Assembly: GCA_030612765.1 (NCBI GenBank)
Contig: JAUWNG010000006.1
Span: 1 to 58,283 of the forward strand
Reading direction: 5' to 3'
Source: Planctomycetota bacterium
GTDB lineage: Bacteria; Planctomycetota; Planctomycetia; Pirellulales; Thermoguttaceae
DNA length: 58,283 bases
The notes beneath the pieces were generated by a model. The model had not been told where the DNA came from and searched no databases. It saw only the letters and a program-made list of their open reading frames with translations. Shown here in pieces: positions 9,506 through 19,063 of this stretch. The position numbers and the translations under genes are program-made. Numbering within the stretch: position 1 is the stretch's first letter; the number at the start of each line of letters is the position of its first letter.

Positions 9506-11299
9506 TTGTCTAATCCCCGATCCATTGCTCCCATGGAAATCGAACGGCTCGGACCTTACCAGATTGTCGGCAAACTCGGCCGCGGCGGGATGGGCACCGT
9601 GTACGAGGCGGTTCACCGCGAGACGGGCGATAAGGCCGCGGTCAAACTACTCTCCGCCGCCTTGGCACAAGAAGAGGGGTTCCGGGTCCGCTTCGAGGCC
9701 GAAATCGAGACCCTCCGCAAGCTAAACCACCCGAACATCGTCCGGCTGTTCGGCTTCGGCGAGCAAGAGGGCCAGTTGTTCTATTCGATGGAGTTGGTCG
9801 TCGGCAGCAGTCTTGAAGAGGAATTGCGGCAAGGGCGGCGTTTCGACTGGCGCGAGGTGACGCGGATCGGCATCGAGACGTGCCGTGCGCTTCGCCACGC
9901 CCACGACCGCGGCGTCATCCACCGCGACATCAAGCCCGGCAACCTGCTGCTGGCCGCCGCCGACGGCAGCGTAAAACTCTCCGACTTCGGCATTGCGCGG
10001 CTCTTCGGCTACACTCGGTTGACCATTGCGGGCAATGTGTTGGGTACGGCGGAATACATGGCTCCGGAACAGGCCGAGGGTCGGCCCGTCGATGCCCGCT
10101 CCGACCTCTACAGCCTGGGCGCGTTGATGTATGCCCTGCTTGCCCACCGGCCGGTGTTCCGCGGCAAATCGCTCCCCGAGTTGCTGCACAAACATCGCTT
10201 TGAACGGCCGGAGCCGGTGCGGAAACATGCGCCCGACACACCCGCCGAATTGGAGCACATCCTCGGCGAACTGCTGGAGAAAGACCCCGGCCGGCGGATA
10301 CCCAACGCCGATCTTCTTTCCCGGCGGCTCGAGGCGATGTTGCACGCGCTCAGTCTCGGCTCCGAAACGTTGGAGGCCGACCCCGGTTGGTTCTTCACCC
10401 GGCAATCGGCAGCCGGGTCGGAGTCGGCCGGCACAAATCCGTCGGTGGACGATGTTCCGGTCACGCGAGAGCTTACCCCGGCCGGAGGCAATCGGGGCGC
10501 TTCGGTACCGCCGAAATCGCCGCCGGCCGGGGCAGCGGAGCCGCCCACGGCCGATAAACCGCCGCCGAACAGCCGTTTCGTCGAGGTTAGCGAGGACGAG
10601 TTGGGGCAAATCGAGGAAGACGAGCCTCGACCGGCGATGATCTCGTGGCAGACTTGGGCCTTGGCCGGCGCGCTGCTGTTGGTCGGACTGACCATCTGGT
10701 GGTTACTCCAGCCGCCGACTGCCGATTCGCTCTACAACCGCATCAAAGCCGAAACCGCCGGCGGTTCGATCGCGTCGGTCGTCCGGGCCAATGGCGATAT
10801 CCGCGAGTTTCTAAACCGCTACTCCAGCGACCCTCGCGCCGTCGAGTTGCGGGATTTTGAACGGGAAATCGACCTCCACAATTTGGAACGCAAGTTCGAG
10901 CGGCGGTTGAAGGGTTTGGAGAGAACCGATAACCTGCAACCCATCGAGCGGGCCTACCTCGAAGCCATCCGCTACGTCCGCCTCAATAAGGAGTTGGGCG
11001 CGACGAGGCTTCGGGCGATCATCGATCTGTTCGGCAAGCCGGGGGACGACGCCGAACCCACCGGGCAATGCCTGATTCTGGCGCGACGCCAGTTGAAAAA
11101 GCTCAACAAAGAGACCGGAAAATTCGTGGCCGAGCAACTCGACCTGCTCAAAGAACGCCTCGACGCCGCCGATGCACTGTTGCCGAGCGAACCCGATCGG
11201 GCCAAGGAAATGTATCGGGCGGTAGTGATCCTCTACGCCGAGAAGCCCTGGGCCGCGACGGCCGTCCGCCGTGCCCGCGACGCGCTCGAGACACCATAA
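9506..11299 (+). CDS. Transmembrane serine/threonine protein kinase, PknB-like
   Basis: The 597-residue frame has an N-terminal Hanks-type kinase domain (about residues 15-275). Visible motifs are the glycine loop LGRGGMGTVY, the lysine in AAVKLL, catalytic HRDIKPGN, DFG in KLSDFGIARLF, and the activation segment GTAEYMAPEQ. A Pro/Ala-rich juxtamembrane linker leads to one transmembrane helix near residues 380-400, then a ~200-residue helical extracytoplasmic domain. The start is uncertain. TTG at 9506 has GGAAG upstream; ATG at 9533 is the conventional codon but has no obvious ribosome-binding site. It signals by phosphorylating Ser/Thr, with target unknown; such kinases are abundant in planctomycetes. 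Confidence 0.9.
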   Translation: MSNPRSIAPMEIERLGPYQIVGKLGRGGMGTVYEAVHRETGDKAAVKLLSAALAQEEGFRVRFEAEIETLRKLNHPNIVRLFGFGEQEGQLFYSMELVVGSSLEEELRQGRRFDWREVTRIGIETCRALRHAHDRGVIHRDIKPGNLLLAAADGSVKLSDFGIARLFGYTRLTIAGNVLGTAEYMAPEQAEGRPVDARSDLYSLGALMYALLAHRPVFRGKSLPELLHKHRFERPEPVRKHAPDTPAELEHILGELLEKDPGRRIPNADLLSRRLEAMLHALSLGSETLEADPGWFFTRQSAAGSESAGTNPSVDDVPVTRELTPAGGNRGASVPPKSPPAGAAEPPTADKPPPNSRFVEVSEDELGQIEEDEPRPAMISWQTWALAGALLLVGLTIWWLLQPPTADSLYNRIKAETAGGSIASVVRANGDIREFLNRYSSDPRAVELRDFEREIDLHNLERKFERRLKGLERTDNLQPIERAYLEAIRYVRLNKELGATRLRAIIDLFGKPGDDAEPTGQCLILARRQLKKLNKETGKFVAEQLDLLKERLDAADALLPSEPDRAKEMYRAVVILYAEKPWAATAVRRARDALETP

Positions 11300-11316
11300 A
11301 GCCGCGACCGTTTAGC

Positions 11317-11377
11317 GTAGGTTATGCTTCAGCATAACACATTGCTCCACAATGCGTTATGCTGAAGCATAACCTAC
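11317..11377. repeat. REP/BIME-like nested palindrome (GTAGG type)
   Basis: It starts GTAGG and ends CCTAC. Each arm is itself a hairpin (TTATGCT-TCA-AGCATAA read as overlapping halves), and the two arms are mutually inverse. The 5' GTAG foot is the hallmark of REP sequences mobilised by RAYT transposases. It sits between two convergent genes. Confidence 0.8.
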
Positions 11378-11404
11378 GACTAACTGCCGCCCAAGCAATT
11401 TCGT

Positions 11405-12097
11405 TCACGCGGCGGGCCGGCTCGCCGCGTAGGCGAGGCTCTCCAAAAACTTCTTCGCCGTAATGTACTGTTGAGCCGGAACGTCGTCGATGCCGTCCTT
11501 CAGCATGGCGATCATCTGGTCGATCAGCCGCGAGGTTTTGCTAAAGTCCTCGGCGCCGAGTACGCCGTGATAGGCGCGGGCGGTGAACATTTTTTGCAGA
11601 TCGGCCCGCTGCGCGTCGAAATTCTTCGCGGTCAACAGCATCGGCCAATGTATCTCGCCCGTCACGGCGTTCAATTCGCTACTGCTCAGGGGCTTGGGTC
11701 TCCCCGCCTGGGCGTAACGAATCCAATCCTCGGGATTGCCGCGGCGGCGTTTCAGTTCGGCGTCCCGGTGCTGTCTGTTAATATCGCGCATCTGGAAATA
11801 CGTGCTTGTCCACTGCTCTTTATTCTCAATTTTCTGTTTCTGGGCCTTGCCGAGATTGATAGCGGCCTCCGAAGTTTTAAGATTGTATTGACCCTGAGAA
11901 CGGATTACGTCCGCCATTCCTCGGGCGGCTCCTTCCGCGGCGGTCGAGGAGTGGTAGGAAGAATACGGAGATCCGCCGTAGTAAGGCGGAGGATAATACG
12001 ACTGCGGGCTGGAGCCGCCGTCCGGCGAATACGTCTGAGCTTGAACGAACGCCGCCGCGACCACGATCGAAACCAACACATAAAACACGGTTTTCAT
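11405..12097 (-). CDS. Secreted helical protein of unknown function
   Basis: This 230-residue protein has a clear signal peptide (MKTVFYVLVSIVVAAA, cleavage after AQA). A Tyr/Pro/Ser-rich stretch follows at residues ~22-50, then a mostly helical, charged domain containing GARGMADVIRS and a region rich in Lys/Arg. ATG at 12097 is chosen because AAGGAGC lies 6 nt upstream. It resembles planctomycete-specific exported proteins seen in many genomes, but I do not recognise a named family. Confidence 0.7.
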   Translation of the reverse strand: MKTVFYVLVSIVVAAAFVQAQTYSPDGGSSPQSYYPPPYYGGSPYSSYHSSTAAEGAARGMADVIRSQGQYNLKTSEAAINLGKAQKQKIENKEQWTSTYFQMRDINRQHRDAELKRRRGNPEDWIRYAQAGRPKPLSSSELNAVTGEIHWPMLLTAKNFDAQRADLQKMFTARAYHGVLGAEDFSKTSRLIDQMIAMLKDGIDDVPAQQYITAKKFLESLAYAASRPAA

Positions 12098-12340
12098 GGC
12101 ATTGCTCCTTGATTGGCCGAACCCGTTCCCGTACACTATTACCGGATGGGGCTGAACCAGCGGAAAATCCTGTTTTTCAATCGCACCCTATTGAGGGAGC
12201 AAGAGTCTTATCCACGACACTAGTCATAATATGCAACCCCTAGTGTATGTCAATTCCCCCCCTGGTACAATTGGGCGTCGAGAGATTTTGAATTCCCAAA
12301 AAATCAACCGGAAAACCAACCATCGCAAAGGAAACGAACC

Positions 12341-13978
12341 ATGTCCAGAGTGCTAATTGCCGTCGCGGTTGGGTTATTGTCGGTAGGACCGGCCTTGGCC
12401 GGCGCGGACGTTGCCGAATTGCTTAAGGATTTGAAGTCGGGCGACCAGCAAGTCCGCCTCCGAGCCATCGACTTGCTGGGCGAGGGGGGCGAGGCCTCGC
12501 TCGAAGTCCTCCAGGCCCTGAGCGAGCAGTTGCGGGACGATTCGCCGATGGTTCGGGCGCACGCCGCCCACGCCCTTGGACGCTTTGGTCCGTCGGCCCG
12601 GCCGGCCATCGAAGCCCTGGCCCCGTTGATCGTCGACCCGGACGCGCGGGTGCGGCGAATGGCGCTTCGCGCTTGGGCCCGTATCCGTCCCGGTCCCGAG
12701 GTGTCGATTCCGTTGTTGGCCAAGGTGCTGGAAAAGGCCGATCCGGCTGCCCGTACGCACGCGCTTGCGATTCTCGCTGAGTTCGGCAAACCGGTGGTTC
12801 CGGCGCTGGTGAAAGCCTTGGAAAACAATAAGGTGGCCTACTGGGCCTGCCTGGTGTTGGCCGATATCGGTCCCGACGCCGCCGAAGCGACGCCGGCGCT
12901 GACCGAGTTGATCCAAACCGCCGTGAAGCCGGAGGTCCGACGTGAAGCCGCGCTGGCCCTCGGCGCGATCGGCCCGGCGGCCGCGACGGCCGTCCCCGCG
13001 CTCGCCAAGGCGCTCGAGGACAAGGCCCCCGCGGTCTGTTGCGGCGCGGCTTTTGCCTTGGGTAAAATCGGCCCGGAGGCCAAGTCGGCCGAACAGGCGT
13101 TAACCAAGTGCGACGAAAGCACCGACCCGTTTCTGCAAACCGTCGCCGCCTGGGCGTTGGCGAAAATCGAACCGCGGGATGAGGCCCGGAAGGAAAGGGC
13201 CGTTACGCTCCTTTCGGCGGCGCTGGGGAGCAAGAATCCGCGGGTCCGCCGCTTGGCGATGCGGGGCCTGGTCGAGTTGCAGCCGGCCCCGGATTCGATC
13301 CTCTCCGCAATCAAGAACGCCAATATCTCCGCCAAAGACGACATCGTCGAGGAGTTGCTGGTCGTTGCGTCCGGGTTGGGTAAACCGGCGGTCCCGCTGC
13401 TGATCGAATCACTTCGGATCGATCGTGTCGGTCCTTTGGCCGCTTCGCTTCTGGGTCGGATGGGGCCGACGGCGAAAGAGGCCGTGCCCGCGCTGGCCGA
13501 CGTCGCGGCTAACGACAAGAGCATTGCCATCCGATGCGAGGCCCTGCTGGCCTTGGGGGCGATCGGCCACGACGCGCCCGAGGCCGTTCAGACGGCCGCC
13601 GCCGCTCTGAATGACCCGGAAGAGGACATCTGCTACGCCGCCTGCTATGCCCTGGGAAAGATCGGCAAGCCGGCCGCCGTGGCCGTGCCCGAGTTGAAGA
13701 AGATGCTGGCCGACAAGGACGAGTTCAAGGCCTTGGCATCCGCCTGGGCGCTGGCCCATATCGAGCCGGCTTCCGCCGAGATCGCCCAAGTGTCGGTCCC
13801 GCTGCTGATCCGCGGTCTGAAAGAACCCCAACCGGGAGTCCGCCGAGAGGCCGCCGTCGCGTTGGGGTGTCTGGGACCGCTGGCAAAGGATGCCATCCCC
13901 GCGCTGAAGGAGGCGAGCCGCGACAAGGACGAGATGGTCCGCAACACGGCCGCCGACGCGCTGGAAAGCATCGGCCGG

Positions 13979-13981
<3 letters not shown>
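12341..13981 (+). CDS. Secreted HEAT-repeat protein
   Basis: This 546-residue protein has a short signal peptide (ending PALAGA) and about 13 tandem HEAT or PBS-lyase-type repeats of ~38-40 residues. Each contains a variant of VRREAALALGAIGP. Such solenoids mediate protein-protein contacts; the partner is unknown. AAAGGAAA precedes the ATG. The TAA stop at 13979-13981 is simultaneously the first three bases of palindromic element copy C, so the C-terminus is defined by that repeat. Confidence 0.85.
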
Positions 13982-14113
<132 letters not shown>

Positions 14114-14128
14114 GGCACGGAGGCAATA

Positions 14129-15178
14129 ATGACCGATCCGCAATGGGAACTGCTGCTGCGGACGATCGACGGCGAGCCGCTCGATCCGCCGCCGGTGGGA
14201 TTGATTATCGATAGCCCCTGGCTGCCGGGATGGGCCGGGGTCTCGATGCTCGATTACTTCGCCGACCAGCGAGTCTGGCTGCAAGCCAACTTCGAGGCCG
14301 TGCGGCGGTTCGAGCAAGTCTTGATGTTGCCCGGCTTTTGGGCCGAATACGGCATGTGTACCGAGCCTTCCGCCTTCGGGGCGAAGTGCGTCTTCCACGA
14401 AAACGACTTCCCCAGCGTGGAAAAAACGCTCGCCGACCACGCCGCGATCGACCGGCTGAAAAAGCCGAACTGCCGCACCGACGGACTGCTGCCGTTTGTG
14501 ATCCACCGCCTCCGGCGTTGCCGGCCGGAAATCGAGGCCGCCGGACATCGCATCCGTTTCGCCACGGCGAGGGGACCGTTGAACGTCGCCTCCTTCCTCA
14601 TCGGTCACACCGAGTTTCTCATGGGTGTGAAGACCAACCCCGAGGAAACCCATCGGTTGCTGACGATCGTGACAGATTTCCTCGTCGAGTGGATCGATTG
14701 GCAAATGGACAATTTCGATTCGATCGACGGGATACTCGTTCTGGACGACCTGATCGGCTTCGTGGGCGAGGAGGATTTCCGGCAGTTCGCCCTGCCCTAC
14801 CTAAAGCGGATTTTCCAGTCGCGGAACGTCTCCGTCCGATTTCTGCACAACGACGCCGCCGGCCTGATCACGGCGCGGCATCTTGACGAAATGGGCGTCA
14901 ACCTGTTCAATTTCTCCTTCAACCACGATATGAATCAGATGCGGGCGGCGGCCGGACCGTCGGCGGTCCTGTTGGGCAACATTCCTCCGCGCGACGTGCT
15001 GGCGAATGGAACGCCCGAAGAGGTTCGACACAGCGCGGCCGCGATGCTCGATTCGCTGGAAGACCGTCGCCGAGTGATCGTCTCCTGCGGCGGCGGGGCC
15101 CCGCCCGACGCCCCCACGGAAAACATCGACGCCCTCTGCGCGGCGGTCGCCGGGGCGCGAAATCGGGGCTGTCCATAA
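14129..15178 (+). CDS. Uroporphyrinogen decarboxylase (URO-D) family protein
   Basis: This 349-residue TIM-barrel protein shows URO-D superfamily traits: GHRIRFATARGPLNVASFLIG, EFLMGVKTNPEETHRLLTIV and LGNIPPRDVLANGTPEEV. The family includes heme-pathway URO-D and also corrinoid-dependent methyltransferases of the MtaA/CmuA kind. Many planctomycete members sit in carbohydrate clusters, as here, and are not heme enzymes. The ATG follows the palindromic element by 15 bp. Which reaction it catalyses is unknown. The next gene is a second, divergent member. Confidence 0.78.
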   Translation: MTDPQWELLLRTIDGEPLDPPPVGLIIDSPWLPGWAGVSMLDYFADQRVWLQANFEAVRRFEQVLMLPGFWAEYGMCTEPSAFGAKCVFHENDFPSVEKTLADHAAIDRLKKPNCRTDGLLPFVIHRLRRCRPEIEAAGHRIRFATARGPLNVASFLIGHTEFLMGVKTNPEETHRLLTIVTDFLVEWIDWQMDNFDSIDGILVLDDLIGFVGEEDFRQFALPYLKRIFQSRNVSVRFLHNDAAGLITARHLDEMGVNLFNFSFNHDMNQMRAAAGPSAVLLGNIPPRDVLANGTPEEVRHSAAAMLDSLEDRRRVIVSCGGGAPPDAPTENIDALCAAVAGARNRGCP

Positions 15179-15200
15179 AGCCGCGACCCATTTACTATTG

Positions 15201-15223
15201 GTTCCCACGCAGAGCGTGGGAAC
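15201..15223. repeat. Hairpin repeat GTTCCCACGC-AGA-GCGTGGGAAC
   Basis: A perfect 10-bp stem. Together with the next bases it forms GAGCGTGGGAACCAGGAAA, found again at about 32541-32560. In both places the AGGAAA at the edge of the repeat is positioned as the ribosome-binding site of the following gene. Confidence 0.8.
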
Positions 15224-15236
15224 CAGGAAAAAGAAC

Positions 15237-16199
15237 ATGGAACTCTCGCCTTCAATCTACGAACACGCGTCGGCCGTCATCGGCCGGACTCCCTGGGAAG
15301 TGTCGCGCGACGAAGGGCTGCTGTTCGACGCCCACGCCGCCGCCTATCGGCTCTATCGCCACGTGCCGATCATGCCGGGCATCGACATCTACAACCTCGA
15401 AGCCGAAGCCTACGGCGGAGTGGTCGAGCGGCCCGGAGGAGTCGGCATCCCGGCCATCCCGCGTCCGATCTGCAAGTCGGCGTCCGATCTGCTCGAATTG
15501 CGTCCGTTGGACCCGTGCCGCGACGGGCGGATTCCCATGGCCATCCGTGCCGCCGCGCGTTTGGCGGCCGAGTTTCCCGAGGCCCAGGTCCGCGTTCCGG
15601 TCAGCGGTCCGTTCTCGATCGCCAGCAGCCTGGTGGGCTTCGAGACGCTGTTGTGCGACGTGATGGATGACACGGAGTCGGTGGCCGCGGCGCTGTTGCA
15701 CCTGGTCGACGGCCAGGTCGCCTTCGCCGAGGAGATCAAACGGCAGGGGATAGACGTGGCCTTCTTCGAGTCGGCGGCCTGCCCCCCGCTGCTATCGCCG
15801 ACGATGTTCCGCCGGGTGGAATTGCCGGCGCTGCGGGCGGCCATGACTCGCATAGCCGACGTGCTCGGCCATCCGGTTCCCTGCATCATCGGCGGCGACA
15901 CCACGCCGATCCTCGACGCCATGCTGGAGACGGGCACCGGTTACGTCGTAGCCCCGCACGAAACCGACCAGGCCGCGTTCATGAAGAAGGTTTGGGACCG
16001 GACGGAAATCCGCGTGCGGGTGAACATGGACGTCGAGGTCATCTCACGCGGCGCTTGGGACCGCGTCCGCGGCGAGGCCGATCGTGTCGCGCGGTTGGTC
16101 GAAGGCCGGCCGAACGTCTGTCTCGGCACCGGCGCGTTGCCCTACGAAACCGTGCCGGAAAACGTGCTCCGGCTCCGCGAATACGTCGAACAAATGTAG
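15237..16199 (+). CDS. Uroporphyrinogen decarboxylase (URO-D) family protein, second copy
   Basis: This 320-residue protein begins MELSPSIYEHASAVIG. It has the family-typical RVPVSGPFSIASSLVGFE and DTESVAAALLHLVDG segments, and a C-terminal NVCLGTGALPYETVPEN. It is clearly a distant relative of the preceding gene, and the pair may form a heterodimer or act on successive steps. ATG at 15237 is used with AGGAA upstream; the longer frame from 15198 runs through the hairpin repeat. Specific substrate unknown. Confidence 0.72.
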   Translation: MELSPSIYEHASAVIGRTPWEVSRDEGLLFDAHAAAYRLYRHVPIMPGIDIYNLEAEAYGGVVERPGGVGIPAIPRPICKSASDLLELRPLDPCRDGRIPMAIRAAARLAAEFPEAQVRVPVSGPFSIASSLVGFETLLCDVMDDTESVAAALLHLVDGQVAFAEEIKRQGIDVAFFESAACPPLLSPTMFRRVELPALRAAMTRIADVLGHPVPCIIGGDTTPILDAMLETGTGYVVAPHETDQAAFMKKVWDRTEIRVRVNMDVEVISRGAWDRVRGEADRVARLVEGRPNVCLGTGALPYETVPENVLRLREYVEQM

Positions 16200-16222
16200 C
16201 GGATTTTCGTTGCGCGCCTCTG

Positions 16223-16251
16223 TTGCAGGCAATGAGAACATGGTGTATCAT
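16223..16251 (+). promoter_or_regulatory. Putative sigma-70 promoter for the oxidoreductase genes
   Basis: TTGCAG (16223-16228) and TATCAT (16246-16251) are separated by 17 bp, 88 bp before the next ATG. A weak prediction based only on consensus and spacing. Confidence 0.35.
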
Positions 16252-16339
16252 ACAGCTACCCTCCATTTACATCCCGCCGTGCGTTTCACTCGTCCGACGG
16301 GTGAGACGCAATAGTCCTTTCTTATTGGGAGCAATTTTC

Positions 16340-17677
16340 ATGGGCTATTCCTCCAATAAAGTCTCGCGTAGAAGGTTCATTCGCGACGGCGCTGCGTTGA
16401 CCGCCGTCGCGGCCGCGCCGTATGTGATTCCCTCGGGAGTGTTGGCCGCGGAGGGCCGTCCGGGGGCTAACGACCGAATCGGCATCGGCATGATCGGCAC
16501 CGGCCGACAAGCGAGGGCCTACAACACCCCGCAATTTCTCAAGATGCCGGACGTGCGGATCGTCGCCGTCTGCGACGTCGATTCCTGGCGGTTAGGCAAT
16601 GCCCAACGGCAGGTCGAAAAGTGGTATGCCAAAAATAAACCTTCCGGCGCCTATCGAGGTTGTCGAACCTATGCCGACTTTCACGACATACTCGCCCGCG
16701 AAGACATCGACGCCGTGATGATCTCCACGCCCGACCACTGGCACGTGCCGATGGCCTTGGCGGCGTTCGAGGCGGGCAAGGACGTCTCGCTGGAAAAACC
16801 CGTCACCCGCACCATTGCCGAGGGACGCAAGCTCAGCGACATGGCGGCGAAACGGAATCGCGTTTTCCGGGTGGACAGCGAACTCCGCTCGTACCGGCAT
16901 ATCGTTCGGGCGGCGGAGTTGATCCGCAACGGGCGGATCGGCAAGGTCCACGCGGTAACGGTGGGAGTGCCGGGTAGCGATGTCGGCTGTTCCCCGCAGC
17001 CGGAGATGCCGGTACCCAAGGAACTCGATTACGAGCGTTGGCAGGGGCCTGCCCCGCGGGCGCCATACACCGAATACCGCGTACACAAGCCAAATGCCTA
17101 TGAGCGGCCCGGCTGGATGCGCCACCTGTTCTACTGCGACGGCATGATCACCAATTGGACCACGCATTGGAACGACGGGGCGATGTGGTGCGCCGATCTG
17201 GAGCGCACGGGGCCGGTGGAGATCGAGGCCACCGGTTCTTACCCGCCGCCGGAGAGTTTTTGGAACGTGCTCTTGGAATTTGAAGTGAAGATGCGTTTTG
17301 CCAATGGAGTCCGGTGGATTTACCGTACGGAACGTCCGTATTTCAAGATTGAAGGCAGCGAAGGATGGGTATATGCCGATTACAAGAAGCTCCAAGCCGA
17401 GCCGGCGTCGCTCCTGGACTCGGTAATCGGGCCAAATGAGACTCGCTTCCAGGTAAAGAGCGACAAACAGGACTTTATCGATTGCGTGAAGACTCGCGAG
17501 GAGACCCTCGAGCCGGCCGAGGTGGGCCACCGCGTGACTTCGCTCGGACACTTGGGGCACATCGCGATTCAATTGGGCCGGAAGCTCAAGTGGGATCCGC
17601 GCCAGGAGCGGTTTCTGGATAACGATGCCGCCAACGCGATGATTGACCAGCCGGTTCACTCACCCAGGCCTGGCTAG
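16340..17677 (+). CDS. Tat-exported Gfo/Idh/MocA-family oxidoreductase
   Basis: This 445-residue protein has a twin-arginine signal (SRRRFIRDGAALT, ending PSGVLAAEG). A Rossmann fold with GMIGTGRQARAYN follows, then the family EKP motif in LEKPVTRTIAEG. It is an NAD(P)-dependent sugar or sugar-derivative oxidoreductase, exported folded with its cofactor. ATG at 16340 is preceded by GGGAG. A longer frame upstream overlaps the previous gene and is spurious. It forms a tandem pair with the next gene, whose leader is nearly identical. Confidence 0.9.
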   Translation: MGYSSNKVSRRRFIRDGAALTAVAAAPYVIPSGVLAAEGRPGANDRIGIGMIGTGRQARAYNTPQFLKMPDVRIVAVCDVDSWRLGNAQRQVEKWYAKNKPSGAYRGCRTYADFHDILAREDIDAVMISTPDHWHVPMALAAFEAGKDVSLEKPVTRTIAEGRKLSDMAAKRNRVFRVDSELRSYRHIVRAAELIRNGRIGKVHAVTVGVPGSDVGCSPQPEMPVPKELDYERWQGPAPRAPYTEYRVHKPNAYERPGWMRHLFYCDGMITNWTTHWNDGAMWCADLERTGPVEIEATGSYPPPESFWNVLLEFEVKMRFANGVRWIYRTERPYFKIEGSEGWVYADYKKLQAEPASLLDSVIGPNETRFQVKSDKQDFIDCVKTREETLEPAEVGHRVTSLGHLGHIAIQLGRKLKWDPRQERFLDNDAANAMIDQPVHSPRPG

Positions 17678-17706
17678 AATTCCCCCTTTCACAGGAGCAA
17701 TCCGTC

Positions 17707-19023
17707 GTGGACTATTCCAATAAAGTATCGCGTAGGAGGTTCATTGGCAACGGCGCTGCGTTGACGGCCGCCGCCGTGGCGGCGCCGTATGTGATTCCCT
17801 CGGGCGTGTTGGCCGCGGCGGGCCGACCGGGCGCAAACGACCGGGTCGGCATCGGCGGGATCGGCGTCGGTCGCCAGGGGACCGCCGACCTGGCCCACGC
17901 CGCCGGCACCAATCTCGTCCGTGTGACGGCCATCGCCGACGTCAACATCAAGCGCGGGCAAATGCTTGCCGCCAAGTATGAGGCCGAGTCCTACCAGGGC
18001 TACCGCAGCCTGCTGGACCGCAAGGACGTGGACGCCATCATCACGGCCACGCCCGACCATTGGCACGCCTTGGTTTGCATCCACGCCTGCCAGGCCGGCA
18101 AGGACATCTACGTCGAAAAGCCGATGACCCTGACGATCCGCGAGGGCCGGTTGATGGTCGACGCGGTTCGCAAGCACCAGCGAGTCTTCCAAACCGGCAG
18201 CCAGCAACGTTCGGCGGCCGCCAACCGCACCGGCTGCGAACTGGTTCGCAACGGGCGAATTGGAAAGATCACGAAGATCATTGCCCACAACTATCAGAGC
18301 CCTTGGGAATGTGCTCTGCCGGCCCAACCCGTGCCCGAGGGACTTGACTGGGACACGTGGTGCGGCCCGAACGAGGTCGTCCCTTATCACATCGACCTGT
18401 ACACTCCGCGTGCGAAGCCGGGCTGGATGTCGTTTCGCCCCTATTCCGGCGGCGAGATGACCGGCTGGGGCGCGCACGGGTTGGACCAAATGCAGTGGGC
18501 GCTGGGGATGGACCACAGCGGGCCGGTCGAGGTGTGGACGGAGGGCGAGAAGTTCGCCCCGCCCACCTATACCCAACCTGAGTCGAGGGACCGGGGCAAC
18601 AAGATGTGCGGCAAACCGAAGGTGTTCTTCCGCTACCCCGGCGACATCGTCGTCGAGTTGGGCGACGGCCCGGAAGGCGGCGCGGTCTTCGTCGGCGAAA
18701 AGGGGACGATCACCATCGACCGCAACCTGTGCAAATCCGATCCGCCGGAAATCGTCAAGGGGCCGATCAGGGACCGCGAAAATCACCTCGCCCTGCACCT
18801 GCGGAACTGGTTGGATTGCATACGCAGCCGCGAGAAACCAATCTGTGACGTGGAGGTCGGCCACCGCTCGGCCACGGTCTGCCACCTGGGCAACATCGCC
18901 CGCTGGACCGGCCGAAGACTCCGTTGGGATCCAGTCAAGGAGGTCTTTCCCGACGACGCCGAGGCCAACGAGTTGCTCGATCGTCAGCGGCGAAAACCGT
19001 ACGAATTGCCGGAAATCGTTTAG
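17707..19023 (+). CDS. Tat-exported Gfo/Idh/MocA-family oxidoreductase, paralogue
   Basis: This 438-residue protein starts at GTG 17707 with AGGAG upstream. The Tat signal SRRRFIGNGAALTAAA is followed by PYVIPSGVLAAAGRPGAND, nearly identical to the preceding protein. The Rossmann motif GIGGIGVGRQG and EKPMTLTIREG are clear. Only 29 bp separate the two genes, so they are probably co-transcribed and arose by tandem duplication; the catalytic halves have diverged widely. Probable periplasmic oxidoreductase acting on a sugar. Confidence 0.9.
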   Translation: MDYSNKVSRRRFIGNGAALTAAAVAAPYVIPSGVLAAAGRPGANDRVGIGGIGVGRQGTADLAHAAGTNLVRVTAIADVNIKRGQMLAAKYEAESYQGYRSLLDRKDVDAIITATPDHWHALVCIHACQAGKDIYVEKPMTLTIREGRLMVDAVRKHQRVFQTGSQQRSAAANRTGCELVRNGRIGKITKIIAHNYQSPWECALPAQPVPEGLDWDTWCGPNEVVPYHIDLYTPRAKPGWMSFRPYSGGEMTGWGAHGLDQMQWALGMDHSGPVEVWTEGEKFAPPTYTQPESRDRGNKMCGKPKVFFRYPGDIVVELGDGPEGGAVFVGEKGTITIDRNLCKSDPPEIVKGPIRDRENHLALHLRNWLDCIRSREKPICDVEVGHRSATVCHLGNIARWTGRRLRWDPVKEVFPDDAEANELLDRQRRKPYELPEIV

Positions 19024-19063
19024 TATCCGTTTCGAGACACCGAGATTAGCAAGGAATCCGCTC

